Shown piece after piece: positions 51,374 through 60,863 of a stretch of 64,000 nucleotides of DNA. Made by a program: the position numbers and the translations under genes. Numbering within the stretch: position 1 is the stretch's first letter; every line of letters starts with the position of its first letter. The stretch spans positions 2,542,001-2,606,000 of the forward strand of contig NZ_AP027079.1 of assembly GCF_030295385.1 (NCBI RefSeq), read 5' to 3'. Under the pieces are notes generated by a model. It had not been told where the DNA came from. It did not search any database and saw only the letters and a list, made by a program, of their open reading frames with translations. Source of the stretch: Geothrix oryzae (GTDB taxonomy: Bacteria > Acidobacteriota > Holophagae > Holophagales > Holophagaceae).

Positions 51374-54142
51374 ATGGCTAGAGGCTCTGGCAATTCCAGA
51401 TTCAGTGCGCTCGTCCTGGCACTGGTGGCGTGTCCCGCGGCCCTGATCGGCCAGAGCACCACCAGTTCGGCCCTCACGGGCACGATCCTGGATCAGAACG
51501 GCAAGCCCATCCAGGGGGCCGTGGTGCGCGTGACTTCCGAGTCGCTGATCGGCGGCAGCCGGACGGCGGTCAGCTCCGAGAACGGACGCTACCGCATCCC
51601 GATCCTCCCTCCGGGGCGCTACGCGATGACGGTGGAGGCCAAGGGCTTCCCCACCCGGAAGGCCGAGGAGGTCGCCGAGCTCGGCAAGACCACCGTGGTG
51701 GACTTCAGGCTGTCCCCCGAGGCTTCGGCGGTGGTCGAGGTGGTGGGGCGGTCCGGCGCCGAGGAGATGGTTTCCACGACGACCCGGAACTTCAAGGCCG
51801 AGGACATCGAGAACCTGCCCATCAAGCGCGACATCGCCGCCATCGCCGCCCTCACGCCGGGCGTCAACCTGACCGTCAGCTCCGGCGCGCGGGTGTCCGC
51901 CTCCGGGTTCGGCGGTGATCGCGACAACGCCAACGCCTACCTGATCAACGGCATCAATGTGGGCGATTCCTCCGCCGGCCAGGCCTGGGTGCAGGTCAAC
52001 CCGGACTGGTTCGAGGAGGTCCAGATCGGCGGCGTCGGCGCCGGCGCGGAGTTCGGCGGATTCTCCGGCGCCTACTTCAACGGCATGATCAAGAAGGGCG
52101 GCAACCAGTTCTCCGGGTCCCTGGCGGGCTACTACCAGAAGGACAGCTGGAGCGCGAACCGCAATGTGGCGGATCCCTCCTTGCCCGACATCATCGTCCG
52201 GAAGGTGGGCGACACGGCCTCCGACCTCGCCCTGAACATCGGCGGTCCCATCATCAAGGACAAGCTCTGGTACTTCTTCTCCATCGAGGCGATCTCCATC
52301 GAGCGCACGCCCGTGGGAAGCCCCGTCTCCGAGAAGCGCTCCACGCCCCGGGCCATGGCCAATGTGACCCTGCAGGCGACGCCCACGGCGACCCTCTCCC
52401 TGTTCCTGGACTACGACACGGTGCAGACCGACCACCGCGGCGCCAGCCGCACCCTGGCGGCCGAGGCCACCCGCAAGCAGGACGGCCCGAACTTCACCTT
52501 CGGCCTCGAGTGGCTGCAGGCCCTGAACAGCAACATGGTGCTGACCCTCCGGGCCAGCGGCTACGACGGCATCGACGACCACAAGGCCTACAACGGCGAA
52601 TCGTACTCGCTCTATGTCGACGGAGGCGTGCCCGCGAACGCCGCCATCCCGGGCTACGCGAAATACTTCGGCTTCGACCAGATGAACAACGCCTACCAGT
52701 CCTTCGAGAACTCCCGCAGCCGCCTGGGTCTGCTGGCCTCCCTCGACTGGTACATTCCCGCCGGCAACGGATCCCACGCCCTGAAGTTCGGCCTCGACAT
52801 CGACCGCGCCAAGGACAAGGAAAAGGCCTGGTATCCCGGCGGCATCTCCCTGAATGCCATCGCGGATGGGGACACGGTCTACACCGACTATGTCCAGGTG
52901 GGTGGCGGCTACGACTTCGACACCAAGCTGGAGCGCAACACCTTCTATGTGCAGGATGTGTGGACCGTCAACGACCAGCTGATCCTGCGCCCCGGCCTCC
53001 GCTTCGAGGAATTCAAGGGCGGGGACCTGTGGAAGACCACCACACTGGCGCCCCGCTTCGGATTCACCTGGACGCCCAACGCCTCCAAGACCCTGGCCCT
53101 CAAGGGCCACATCGGCCGCTACTACGACGGGCTCTCCGGCGCCAACTACGACCGCGCGATCCCCGGTGCCTACCCCCTGGAGAAGCGTTACTGGTGGCCG
53201 AACTACGATGACGCCCAGGTGCTCAGCCTGACCAACCTCGGCAATCCGCTCGCCGATGTGCCGCTGCCCACCTTCACGCCGGACAACTACCGCAACGGCG
53301 TCTCGGAGCAGAGCACCCTCGATCCGAACATCAAGCACCCCTACTTCGACGAGATCCAGTTCGCCGTGGAGCAGCGCCTCGGCAAGAACTGGACGGCGGC
53401 GGCCAGCTATGTGCGCCGGAACGGAAAGGATCTGCTGGCCCGCTACGACCGGCTGCCCCTGTCCGCCTCCACCACCTCGGTGATCAATCCCCTGACCAGC
53501 CAGACCCTGACCTTCCAGCGGCCCGGCGTCAACGCGGACGGCACCCACGACTACTACATCACCAACGATCCAGACGCCAAGCGCACCTACTCGGCCACCA
53601 CCTTCTCCCTGGACGGGCGCTTCACGCCGAACTGGGACATGTCCTTCAGCGTCACCAAGGCCAGCAACAAGGGCAACCTCCTGAAGTCGAACGGGTACTC
53701 CTCGGGCCGGGAGTGGGTCGGCACGATGTACAACAGCGACGGCTACCTGCCCGGGTTCAACGACGACGAGCTCAAGCTGCGGACCTCGTACAAGGCCCCC
53801 TGGGGAACGCGGTTCAACGCCAGCTTCGTCTACCTCAGCGGCCTCCACTACACCCGGTACATGCAGACCTCCCGCCTGGGCAACCGCGAGCGCTACTACA
53901 TCAACATCGAGCCGCTCGGGGCCAGCACCTACGACGCCCGGCGCCTGCTCGACCTCCGCGTGTCCCACAAGTTCAGCCTCGGCGGCAAGCGTGCGCTCGA
54001 GCTGTTCGGCGATGTGTTCAATGTGCTGAACGACGCGGCCGTGACCTCCCGCGGCGAGCGCTACGGCAGCGCCTACTACGGCATGGTCCTCGACCAGGAG
54101 CCGCCCCGGACCTTCCGTCTGGGCGCCAAGCTCCTATTCTGA
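51374..54142 (+). CDS. TonB-dependent receptor with carboxypeptidase-regulatory domain (Oar-like)
   Basis: The 922-residue outer-membrane receptor has a signal peptide (LVLALVACPAALIGQ) and an N-terminal carboxypeptidase-regulatory-like beta domain (about 32-115, SSALTGTILDQNGKPIQGAV). A plug domain (ENLPIKRDIAAIAALTPGVN, about 150-280) and a long barrel ending in FRLGAKLLF follow. Such Oar-like receptors are typical of Acidobacteriota and take up peptides or other large nutrients with TonB energy. The ATG at 51374 follows GGGAGG. It is the first gene of a six-gene operon with peptidases, so it likely imports the peptides they make. Confidence 0.88.
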   Translation: MARGSGNSRFSALVLALVACPAALIGQSTTSSALTGTILDQNGKPIQGAVVRVTSESLIGGSRTAVSSENGRYRIPILPPGRYAMTVEAKGFPTRKAEEVAELGKTTVVDFRLSPEASAVVEVVGRSGAEEMVSTTTRNFKAEDIENLPIKRDIAAIAALTPGVNLTVSSGARVSASGFGGDRDNANAYLINGINVGDSSAGQAWVQVNPDWFEEVQIGGVGAGAEFGGFSGAYFNGMIKKGGNQFSGSLAGYYQKDSWSANRNVADPSLPDIIVRKVGDTASDLALNIGGPIIKDKLWYFFSIEAISIERTPVGSPVSEKRSTPRAMANVTLQATPTATLSLFLDYDTVQTDHRGASRTLAAEATRKQDGPNFTFGLEWLQALNSNMVLTLRASGYDGIDDHKAYNGESYSLYVDGGVPANAAIPGYAKYFGFDQMNNAYQSFENSRSRLGLLASLDWYIPAGNGSHALKFGLDIDRAKDKEKAWYPGGISLNAIADGDTVYTDYVQVGGGYDFDTKLERNTFYVQDVWTVNDQLILRPGLRFEEFKGGDLWKTTTLAPRFGFTWTPNASKTLALKGHIGRYYDGLSGANYDRAIPGAYPLEKRYWWPNYDDAQVLSLTNLGNPLADVPLPTFTPDNYRNGVSEQSTLDPNIKHPYFDEIQFAVEQRLGKNWTAAASYVRRNGKDLLARYDRLPLSASTTSVINPLTSQTLTFQRPGVNADGTHDYYITNDPDAKRTYSATTFSLDGRFTPNWDMSFSVTKASNKGNLLKSNGYSSGREWVGTMYNSDGYLPGFNDDELKLRTSYKAPWGTRFNASFVYLSGLHYTRYMQTSRLGNRERYYINIEPLGASTYDARRLLDLRVSHKFSLGGKRALELFGDVFNVLNDAAVTSRGERYGSAYYGMVLDQEPPRTFRLGAKLLF

Positions 54143-54221
54143 TCCTTCGGACGGCCAGCACGGGATTCAAGCGGCGGGGCGCGTGGACAACCGCCCCGCC
54201 GCTGTGTGATGGGATGGAACC

Positions 54222-55082
54222 ATGAACCGACTTCTTCTCGCCCTCGCCTTCGCCCTGTCCAGCTCGATCCTGGCGGCCGGGGGCCCGGTCCCGGCTCCCC
54301 CGGCCCCAGCTCCCAAGGGCACCCTCGTCATCGTCGGCGGCGGCGGCATGCCCGCGGTGATCCTCGAGGCCTTCCTGCAGGCCTCCGGGGGAAGGGGTGG
54401 GGTGGTGGGCATCGTGCCGACCTCCACCAGCGATCCCGACGGCGCCCTCCGGGAGTGGAAGGCCGACCTGGAGCAGGCGGGGCTCACCATGGTCCCCCTC
54501 GACATCCGCACGCGGGAGGATGCCTCGGATCCGGCCCTCCTCGACCGCGCCCGGCGCTGCACCGGCTTCTGGTTCTCAGGGGGGGACCAGAACCTCGTGG
54601 GCGACAAGATCGTGGGCACCCCGTTCCAGCAGCTCGTGCTCGCCCGCTATGCGGCCGGGGCCGGCGTGGGCGGCACCAGCGCCGGCGCCGCCATCATGTC
54701 GAAGGTGATGCTCACGGGCGAGGACCGGAACGGCAAAGAGGCCCTCACGGAATTCGGCCCCGGGGCCTACCGCACCCGGGAGGGCATGGGGTTCCTGCCG
54801 GAGCGGGTGGTCGTGGATCAGCACTTCCTGCGCCGGGGTCGGGAGAACCGCCTCTTCAGCCTCATCATGGAGCGCCGCGACCACCTGGGCCTCGGCATCG
54901 ACGAGGCCACGGCCCTGGTGGTGAAGGCCGGAAAGGCCGTGGTCCTGGGCGAGCGGGCAGTGATGGTCTTCGACCCTTCGGACATGACCGCCGATGGATC
55001 CTCCTTCTGGGACCTCCGCATCCACCTCCTCCGCCCGGGACAGGCCATCGACCTGGCCACGCGCAAGGTCTACCAGCGATGA
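54222..55082 (+). CDS. Secreted cyanophycinase (S51 peptidase family)
   Basis: The 286-residue protein has a signal peptide (LLLALAFALSSSILAAGG) and the S51 fold. GTSAGA at 151-156 has the catalytic Ser153. GFWFSGGDQ (115-123) and DQHFLRRGRENRL (199-211) are the other conserved blocks of cyanophycinase. This serine enzyme cuts cyanophycin (poly-Asp with Arg side chains) into beta-Asp-Arg dipeptides. A signal peptide suggests extracytoplasmic action on external polymer, as in CphE-type enzymes. It precedes the M14 gene with a 4-bp overlap. Confidence 0.88.
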   Translation: MNRLLLALAFALSSSILAAGGPVPAPPAPAPKGTLVIVGGGGMPAVILEAFLQASGGRGGVVGIVPTSTSDPDGALREWKADLEQAGLTMVPLDIRTREDASDPALLDRARRCTGFWFSGGDQNLVGDKIVGTPFQQLVLARYAAGAGVGGTSAGAAIMSKVMLTGEDRNGKEALTEFGPGAYRTREGMGFLPERVVVDQHFLRRGRENRLFSLIMERRDHLGLGIDEATALVVKAGKAVVLGERAVMVFDPSDMTADGSSFWDLRIHLLRPGQAIDLATRKVYQR

Positions 55083-56572
55083 CCGGCGCGGGCTTCTTGC
55101 GTTCCGTTCCGGTTCTCCTGCTGCTCGCGCTGCCGGGGCTCGCCGGGTCCCTTCAGGCGCCCTTCCCGAAAGACCACCGGACCCTGCGCCGGACGGTGAC
55201 CTATGGGGAGATGGTGGCGTTTCTCGAACGCGCGGCCAAGCCGGGCTTCATCACCGTCAGCGAGGAGGGCCAGAGCACCCAGGGCCGCAAGCTCCTGCTG
55301 GTCCGGCTCAACCGGGGCGGCGCCAAGGCCCGCTTCCGGGTGTTCTTCTACGCCCAGCAGCATGGGGACGAGGTGGCGGGCAAGGACGCCCTGCTCACCC
55401 TGGTGCGCGACCTGGCCGAGCGCCCCGACCTCCTCCCGGAGGATGTGGACCTCTACCTGATGCCCATGCTCAACCCCGACGGGGCCGAAGCCCACCAGCG
55501 GGTCAACGGGGCGGGGGCAGACCTGAACCGCGACCACCTTCTCCTGGCCCAGCCCGAAACCCGCACCCTCCACCGGGTGGCGCGCCGCATCCGGCCGCAC
55601 CTCGCCGTGGACGGCCACGAGTTCGGCCGGGACGGCGAAAGCTACACCGCCAAGGGCTGGGAGGCCTGGCCCATCATCACCATGGATGCGGCGAACCATC
55701 CCCTGATCCCGCCGTACCTCAAGACCTCTGGGCTGGCGGCCGTGGCCTCCGCCGCGCCCCTCCAGGAAAAGGCCGGACACCCCTACGCCCGCTACAGCGT
55801 GGGCGGGCCGCCTCCCGACGAGGAGATCCGGCCCTCCACCCCGGAGGTGGACGACGGCCGCAACGGCATGGGCACGCTGGGGGCCCTCTCCTTCATCATC
55901 GAAGCCGGCGTCCGCCACCGCGCCGCCGATCCCCAGGCCGACCTGGGCGAGCGGGTGGACGGCTACCGCATCCTCTACCGCCACCTGCTCGGCGACCGGG
56001 CCTGGCGCGACCGGGTGCGGGCGCTTTCGGAGCGGGCCCGCCGGGAGCCCCTGCCCCCCTTCATCGCCACCAATGTCTTCTGGGCCAACCTCGGCGGCCA
56101 GACCCGGTCCCTGCCGGTCCGGGAAGTGGCCACCGGCCGCACGGTGGAGGTGCCCACCGCCAACGCCATGACCGATCTCGTGGTGAAGGGCAGCGTGCCC
56201 ACCCCCAGGGCCTACGCCATCGAGCCCGCGGCCGCCGCGCGCTTCATCCCGGTGCTGGAGGCCCAGGGCCTGCGCTGGGAGACCCTGGCCGCGCCCCGCC
56301 GGGCGCCGGGGGAACGGGTCCGCCTGCTCCGTCTCGAAGCACCCTACGACGACCTGTACCAGCGGTACAAGGACCGCCAGATCGTCCAGCGCCAGTCCCT
56401 TTCGGAGCTCGATCTGCCCGCGGGAACGCTCATCGTCCCCCTCGACCAGGACCTGGCCCGGCGGGCCATCCAGGTGCTCGAGCCCTGCCTGCTCTATGGC
56501 CTCTACGGCTATCCCGGCTTCCGCGACCTGGCGGTCCCCGGTGCCGACCTGCCCGTCTCCCGTCTCTTCTGA
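55079..56572 (+). CDS. Secreted M14 family zinc carboxypeptidase
   Basis: The ATG at 55079 overlaps the cyanophycinase stop (ATGA). The 497-residue protein has a signal peptide (VPVLLLLALPGLAGSLQ). The zinc site is H95/E98 in QQHGDEVAGKD, with NPDGAEAHQRVNGAGADLNRDH and DGHEFGRDGES supplying the third ligand, and FIIEAGVRH with the catalytic Glu. It may trim peptides or dipeptides in the periplasm. Differences from the cytoplasmic M14 at 36.3 kb, such as the signal peptide, suggest another role. Substrate not certain. Confidence 0.87.
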   Translation: MTGAGFLRSVPVLLLLALPGLAGSLQAPFPKDHRTLRRTVTYGEMVAFLERAAKPGFITVSEEGQSTQGRKLLLVRLNRGGAKARFRVFFYAQQHGDEVAGKDALLTLVRDLAERPDLLPEDVDLYLMPMLNPDGAEAHQRVNGAGADLNRDHLLLAQPETRTLHRVARRIRPHLAVDGHEFGRDGESYTAKGWEAWPIITMDAANHPLIPPYLKTSGLAAVASAAPLQEKAGHPYARYSVGGPPPDEEIRPSTPEVDDGRNGMGTLGALSFIIEAGVRHRAADPQADLGERVDGYRILYRHLLGDRAWRDRVRALSERARREPLPPFIATNVFWANLGGQTRSLPVREVATGRTVEVPTANAMTDLVVKGSVPTPRAYAIEPAAAARFIPVLEAQGLRWETLAAPRRAPGERVRLLRLEAPYDDLYQRYKDRQIVQRQSLSELDLPAGTLIVPLDQDLARRAIQVLEPCLLYGLYGYPGFRDLAVPGADLPVSRLF

Positions 56573-56608
56573 ACCCGCTGCCGGCCGCGCGGCCCGGTTG
56601 GAGTCCCC

Positions 56609-57775
56609 ATGCTGCTCCTGATCAAGAATGCCGATGTCTACGCTCCGGAACCCGGAGGGCGCTGCGACCTGCTCATCGGAGGCGGGAAGATCCTGCTCAT
56701 GGAGCCGGACATCCGCATCCCCAGGAAGCACTGCGAGGTGGTGGACGCCCGGAACTTCAAGGCGGTGCCGGGCTTCATCGACGGCCATGTGCACATCATG
56801 GGCGGAGGGGGCGAAGGGGGGTTCGCCACCCGGACGCCGGACCTGCCCCTCACCGACGCCATCTTTGGCGGCGTCACCACCGTGGTGGGCTGCCTGGGCA
56901 CGGACGGCTACACGCGGAACATGGCGGGCCTGCTGGCCAAGGCCAAGGGGCTGGAAGAGGAGGGCCTCAGCACCTTCGTCTATTCGGGATCCTACGGCCT
57001 GCCCCTGCGCACCCTCATGCCCTCCCTCGAGGAGGATCTCCTCTTCATCGACAAGGTCATCGGCGCCGGTGAGGTGGCCCTCTCCGACCACCGCTCTAGC
57101 CAACCCACCTTCGAGGCCTTCGCCCAGGTGGTGGCCATGGCGCGACGGGGCGGCATGCTCTCCGGCAAGGCGGGCATCGTCAATGTCCACCTGGGCGACG
57201 GGGCCCGGGGCCTCGACTTCCTGCGGCGCATCCTCGCCGAGACCGAGCTGGCCGCCACCCAGATGTGGCCCACCCACATCAACCGCAACCCTCGTCTCTT
57301 CGAGGAGGGCATCGCCTACGCCAAGGGCGGCGGGTTCGTGGACTTCACCACCTCCACCCTGCCCTCGTACCTCGAGGACGGCGAGATCCCCTGCGCCAAG
57401 GCCCTGCGCCGCATGCTGGAGGCCGGCGTGGATCCCGGCCAGATCACTTTCACCTCCGACGGCCAGGGCAGCCTGCCGGACTGGGACCCCAGCGGCCGCC
57501 TGCAGGAGATCTCCGTAGGCCGGGTCACCTCCCTGTTCCCCGCCGTGCGGCAGGCCGTGATGGAGGAGGGCATCGCCCTCGAGACCGCCCTCCGCATGGT
57601 CACCGCCAATCCGGCCCGCATCCTCAAGCTCCGGGCCAAGGGGAGGCTCGCGGTCGGCATGGACGCGGACCTGGTCCTGCTCGACCCCAGGGACCTGGAG
57701 ATCCGCACCGTGGTGGCCAAGGGCCGGCTCCTCATGAAGGGCGGGCGCCTCCTGGCCAAGGGGATGTTCCAGTGA
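56609..57775 (+). CDS. iadA: Isoaspartyl dipeptidase (beta-aspartyl-peptidase)
   Basis: The 388-residue amidohydrolase has the metal site GFIDGHVHIMGG (H60 and H62), VVGCLGTDGYTRNM, SGSYGLPLRTLMP, SDHRSSQPTFE, VHLGDG, WPTHINRN and TSDGQGSLPDWD, which together are the IadA signature. IadA cleaves beta-Asp dipeptides. It has no signal peptide, so it acts in the cytoplasm on imported dipeptides such as beta-Asp-Arg from cyanophycin. Its stop overlaps the transporter start by 4 bp (GTGA). The start ATG at 56609 is preceded by GGAG. Confidence 0.93.
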   Translation: MLLLIKNADVYAPEPGGRCDLLIGGGKILLMEPDIRIPRKHCEVVDARNFKAVPGFIDGHVHIMGGGGEGGFATRTPDLPLTDAIFGGVTTVVGCLGTDGYTRNMAGLLAKAKGLEEEGLSTFVYSGSYGLPLRTLMPSLEEDLLFIDKVIGAGEVALSDHRSSQPTFEAFAQVVAMARRGGMLSGKAGIVNVHLGDGARGLDFLRRILAETELAATQMWPTHINRNPRLFEEGIAYAKGGGFVDFTTSTLPSYLEDGEIPCAKALRRMLEAGVDPGQITFTSDGQGSLPDWDPSGRLQEISVGRVTSLFPAVRQAVMEEGIALETALRMVTANPARILKLRAKGRLAVGMDADLVLLDPRDLEIRTVVAKGRLLMKGGRLLAKGMFQ

Positions 57776-59235
57776 ACGCCCGGGAACGCGGCGCCCGCCC
57801 GAAGCCTTCGGCGCCGACGCCAGCGCCTTCCGCGGGGCTGAAGATGCCCCACACCCTCGTGATCGTGGGGGCCCTCATCGTGCTGGTGCTGATCCTCTCC
57901 TGGATCGTGCCCTCGGGCGAATTCCAGCGCATCGAGAAGGTGCTGCCGGACGGCGGCCGCCTGAAGGTGCCCGTGGATGGCACCTTCCAGCGGCTCCCCA
58001 AGACCTACCTGGGCCTGCAGACCCTCTTCCTCGCCCCCATCAAGGGCTTCCTGGACGGCGCGGGGCTGATCTCCTTCCTGCTCATCATCGGGGGCAGCTT
58101 CGCCATCTTCCAGGAGACCGGCGCCGTGGAGCAGGGCATCAAGCGGCTCATGGTCCATGTGCGGCGCCACCCGGTGCTCGAGATGTTCTTCATCCCGGTG
58201 CTGATGACCGTGTTCTCGCTGGCTGGGGCCGTGTTCGGCATGGCGGAGGAGCTGATCCCCTTCATCGTCATCTTCATCGCGCTCTCCCGCGCGCTGGGCT
58301 ACGACTCCATCGTCGGCACCGCCATCCCCTTCCTGGGGGCCGCGGCGGGCTTCGCCTGCGCCTTCTTCAACCCCTTCACCGTGGGGGTGGCCCAGGGCAT
58401 CGCGGGGGTTCCCATCTACTCGGGCCTGGCCTACCGGGTGGGGGCCTGGGTGGTGGCGACCGGCGTGGTCATCGCCTATGTGATGATCTACGCCACCAAG
58501 ATCAAGCGGAACCCGGAGCTGAGCCCGGTGCGCGACATCGACCTGGCCCGCGTCTCCACCGCCCCCGCGGGAAGTGGGGACGCCTGGAACGCCACCCACA
58601 TCCTCGCCCTCCTCACCTTCCTCGGCGCCCTGGTCCTGCTGGTCTGGGGTGTCTTGAAATACCAGTGGTACCTGGAGGCCATCGCGGCCCTGTTCCTGGG
58701 CATGGGCATCCTCATCGGGCTCATCAGCCGCATGGGACCCAGCGACATCGCGAAGCACTTCGTGGCCGGGGCCAAGGACATGGTGGGCGTGGTGTTCATC
58801 GTGGCCTGCGCCCGGGCCCTGCTGGTCATCGCCAACGACGCGCGGATCATGGACACCCTGCTGCTCTACGGCTCCACTGCCATCCGCGTGCTGCCCGCCG
58901 CCCTCACCGCCCAGGTGATGTTCCTGGTGCAGTGCGTCATCAACTTCTTCATCCACTCCGGCACCTCGCAGGCCGCCCTCACCATGCCCGTGCTGGCCCC
59001 CCTGTCGGACCTCGTGGGCATCACGCGCCAGACCTGCGTGTACAGCTTCGCCCTGTCCGAGCTCATCAACCCGATCCTGCCCACCAGCGCCGTGACCATG
59101 GGGGTGCTGGGCGCCGCGAAGATCCCCTGGGAACGGTGGGCCCGCTGGTTCCTGCCCCTCATGCTCATCCTCGTGGTGCTCGCCTTCCTGCTGCTGGTGC
59201 CGCCCACCCTGCTGTTCCACTGGGGCCCCGTGTGA
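57772..59235 (+). CDS. YfcC-family (DcuC-like) transporter
   Basis: The GTG start at 57772 gives 487 residues with about twelve hydrophobic segments. LILSWIVPSGEFQRIEK, GGSFAIFQETGAVEQGIKRLM, GMAEELIPFIVIFIALSRALGYD and FFNPFTVGVAQGIAGVPIYSG are typical of the YfcC family, related to DcuC and AbgT carriers. E. coli YfcC is a putative basic amino acid carrier. Here it may import beta-Asp-Arg or exchange arginine or aspartate. It overlaps iadA upstream and the M28 gene downstream by 4 bp each, showing one polycistron. Confidence 0.87.
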   Translation: MNARERGARPKPSAPTPAPSAGLKMPHTLVIVGALIVLVLILSWIVPSGEFQRIEKVLPDGGRLKVPVDGTFQRLPKTYLGLQTLFLAPIKGFLDGAGLISFLLIIGGSFAIFQETGAVEQGIKRLMVHVRRHPVLEMFFIPVLMTVFSLAGAVFGMAEELIPFIVIFIALSRALGYDSIVGTAIPFLGAAAGFACAFFNPFTVGVAQGIAGVPIYSGLAYRVGAWVVATGVVIAYVMIYATKIKRNPELSPVRDIDLARVSTAPAGSGDAWNATHILALLTFLGALVLLVWGVLKYQWYLEAIAALFLGMGILIGLISRMGPSDIAKHFVAGAKDMVGVVFIVACARALLVIANDARIMDTLLLYGSTAIRVLPAALTAQVMFLVQCVINFFIHSGTSQAALTMPVLAPLSDLVGITRQTCVYSFALSELINPILPTSAVTMGVLGAAKIPWERWARWFLPLMLILVVLAFLLLVPPTLLFHWGPV

Positions 59236-60794
59236 GGCGTTCCCTCGCCCTTCTCGCCCTGCTGGGGAGTGCCCTCCTCGCCCAGGGCCCGGAGGGGGAC
59301 TTCGTCCGCGCCCGGCGTCCCGAGCCCCTGCCCCCCGGCCTTCAAGCCGCGGTGGACGATCTGGATGCGTCCCGCCTCACCCGGCACATGGCCTTCCTCA
59401 CAGATCCCCGGCGGGAGGGCCGCGGCCTCGGCACCCGGGGCCTGGAGGCCACCGCCCGCTACCTCGCGAGCCAGCTGAAGGCGGCGGGCATCCCTCCCGC
59501 AGGGGCCTCCTACTTCCAGACCGTGCCCCTGCGCGAGGTGCGGCCGGAACCCGGCGCCGTGCACCTGGTCCTTCATTCCCCGGCGGCTTCCAGAACCTTG
59601 GTCTTCCAGGGCGGCCAGGCGGCCGTGCTGCCGCCTACGGAGCCCGGCACGCTCGAGGGCTCCCTGGTCTTCGCCGGCTACGGCATCCAGGAACCCGCCC
59701 TGGGTCATGACGACTTCCGGGGCCTCGAGGTGCGGGGCAAGGTGGTGGTCTTCCGGGCCGGCTGCCCGCCCGGCGCGGCCTGGCAGAAGCCGGAGCTCAC
59801 GGCGAAGTACGCCTCCGAGCGGCCGGCGGATCGCTACGACAGCCGGCTGGCCCTGCTGGAGAAGCTGGGCGCCCGGGCCGCCATCGCCCTGGAGGAAGAT
59901 CTGGAGCGCCGGCTGGCCGAAGGCCAGGAACCCGCCCGGCCCTACTTCCTCGCGGAGCCTGGTGCCCCGGCTCCCGGCGAACCGCCCCTGGCGCGGGTGG
60001 CGCTGACGGCGGAGCTCCGCGCCCTCCTCGCCCCCGGCCTCCAAGGCACGGCCACCCTCGTCACGCGCGGCCGGGTCCGGACCTTCCGATCCTTCAATGT
60101 GCTCGGGAAGCTCCCCGGATCGGACCCGGCGCTGCGCCCGGAGGCCGTCGTCCTGGGTGCCCACATGGACCACCTCGGCCTGCAGGACGGCCGGCTGCAT
60201 CCCGGCGCGGACGACAATGCCTCGGGCGTGGCGGCCCTGCTGGAGCTGGCCCGGTCCATCGCCGCGCGGCCGGTGCGGCCCCGGCGCACCCTCCTGTTCG
60301 CCTTCTGGACCGGCGAGGAGGAGGGCAAGTTCGGGTCGGGCCACTACACCCGCCACCCCGCGTGGCCGCTGGCCCGGACGAAGGCCTACCTGAACCTGGA
60401 CATGATCGCCCACCCCTGGACGCCGGCGGAGCTCGACGCCCTGGCTGCCGGGTCGGGACTGAAGGATCCCAGGGCCTTCTTCGATGGGCTCGATCCCGCC
60501 CACTTCGCGGAGCCGGGCCTCTCCCCGGGACCTGGGGACCTGGGCCCGGTGCTCGCCCGGGCCGGCCGCGGCATGGGCATGTCGCTGCACCTGGACTGGA
60601 CGGACGGCCGCAGCGGCGGCAGCGACTACCGCGACTTCGCCCGCCTCGGCGTGCCCTTCGTCCGTTTCTTCGGGAGCTACTTTCCCGGCTACCACCAGCC
60701 CTCGGACACCCTGGATCGCCTGGATCCCGGGCAGGTGCGCCGCATGGGCCGGCTGGTCCTGGCCACGGCCTGGCTGCTGGCGGACCGTCCGTGA
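59232..60794 (+). CDS. Secreted M28 family zinc aminopeptidase
   Basis: The GTG start at 59232 overlaps the transporter stop (GTGA). The 520-residue protein has a signal peptide (SLALLALLGSALLAQ). A PA-domain-like insertion lies about 130-260. The M28 core has LGAHMDHLG, HPGADDNASGVAALLELA, FWTGEEEGKFGSGHY, YLNLDMIAH and YHQPSDTLD, with the five zinc ligands and the catalytic Glu. It would cut N-terminal residues from peptides in the periplasm. It is the last gene of the operon. Confidence 0.9.
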   Translation: MRRSLALLALLGSALLAQGPEGDFVRARRPEPLPPGLQAAVDDLDASRLTRHMAFLTDPRREGRGLGTRGLEATARYLASQLKAAGIPPAGASYFQTVPLREVRPEPGAVHLVLHSPAASRTLVFQGGQAAVLPPTEPGTLEGSLVFAGYGIQEPALGHDDFRGLEVRGKVVVFRAGCPPGAAWQKPELTAKYASERPADRYDSRLALLEKLGARAAIALEEDLERRLAEGQEPARPYFLAEPGAPAPGEPPLARVALTAELRALLAPGLQGTATLVTRGRVRTFRSFNVLGKLPGSDPALRPEAVVLGAHMDHLGLQDGRLHPGADDNASGVAALLELARSIAARPVRPRRTLLFAFWTGEEEGKFGSGHYTRHPAWPLARTKAYLNLDMIAHPWTPAELDALAAGSGLKDPRAFFDGLDPAHFAEPGLSPGPGDLGPVLARAGRGMGMSLHLDWTDGRSGGSDYRDFARLGVPFVRFFGSYFPGYHQPSDTLDRLDPGQVRRMGRLVLATAWLLADRP

Positions 60795-60840
60795 TTTTTA
60801 TCCGGATTTTATTGACGCATCTTTAAACCCGGATAAAAAT
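60794..60840. promoter_or_regulatory. 12-bp inverted repeat flanking a promoter before the DUF2239 gene
   Basis: ATTTTTATCCGG (60794-60805) and CCGGATAAAAAT (60829-60840) are perfect inverted copies with 23 bases between. TTGACG (60812-60817) and TAAAAA (60834-60839) give a promoter for the gene at 60864 and lie within and between the arms. It may be an operator, and the M28 gene's terminator may overlap it. Confidence 0.6.
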
Positions 60841-60863
60841 AGGGTTCTCTTGAACGGAACCCC

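Noticed and set aside
51344-53968. Minus-strand frame opposite the TonB receptor
   Set aside because: Shadow of a G+C-rich receptor gene; no motifs.
55070-59220. Minus-strand frames opposite the peptidase and transporter genes
   Set aside because: No recognisable domains; the plus-strand operon is coherent with overlapping stops and starts.
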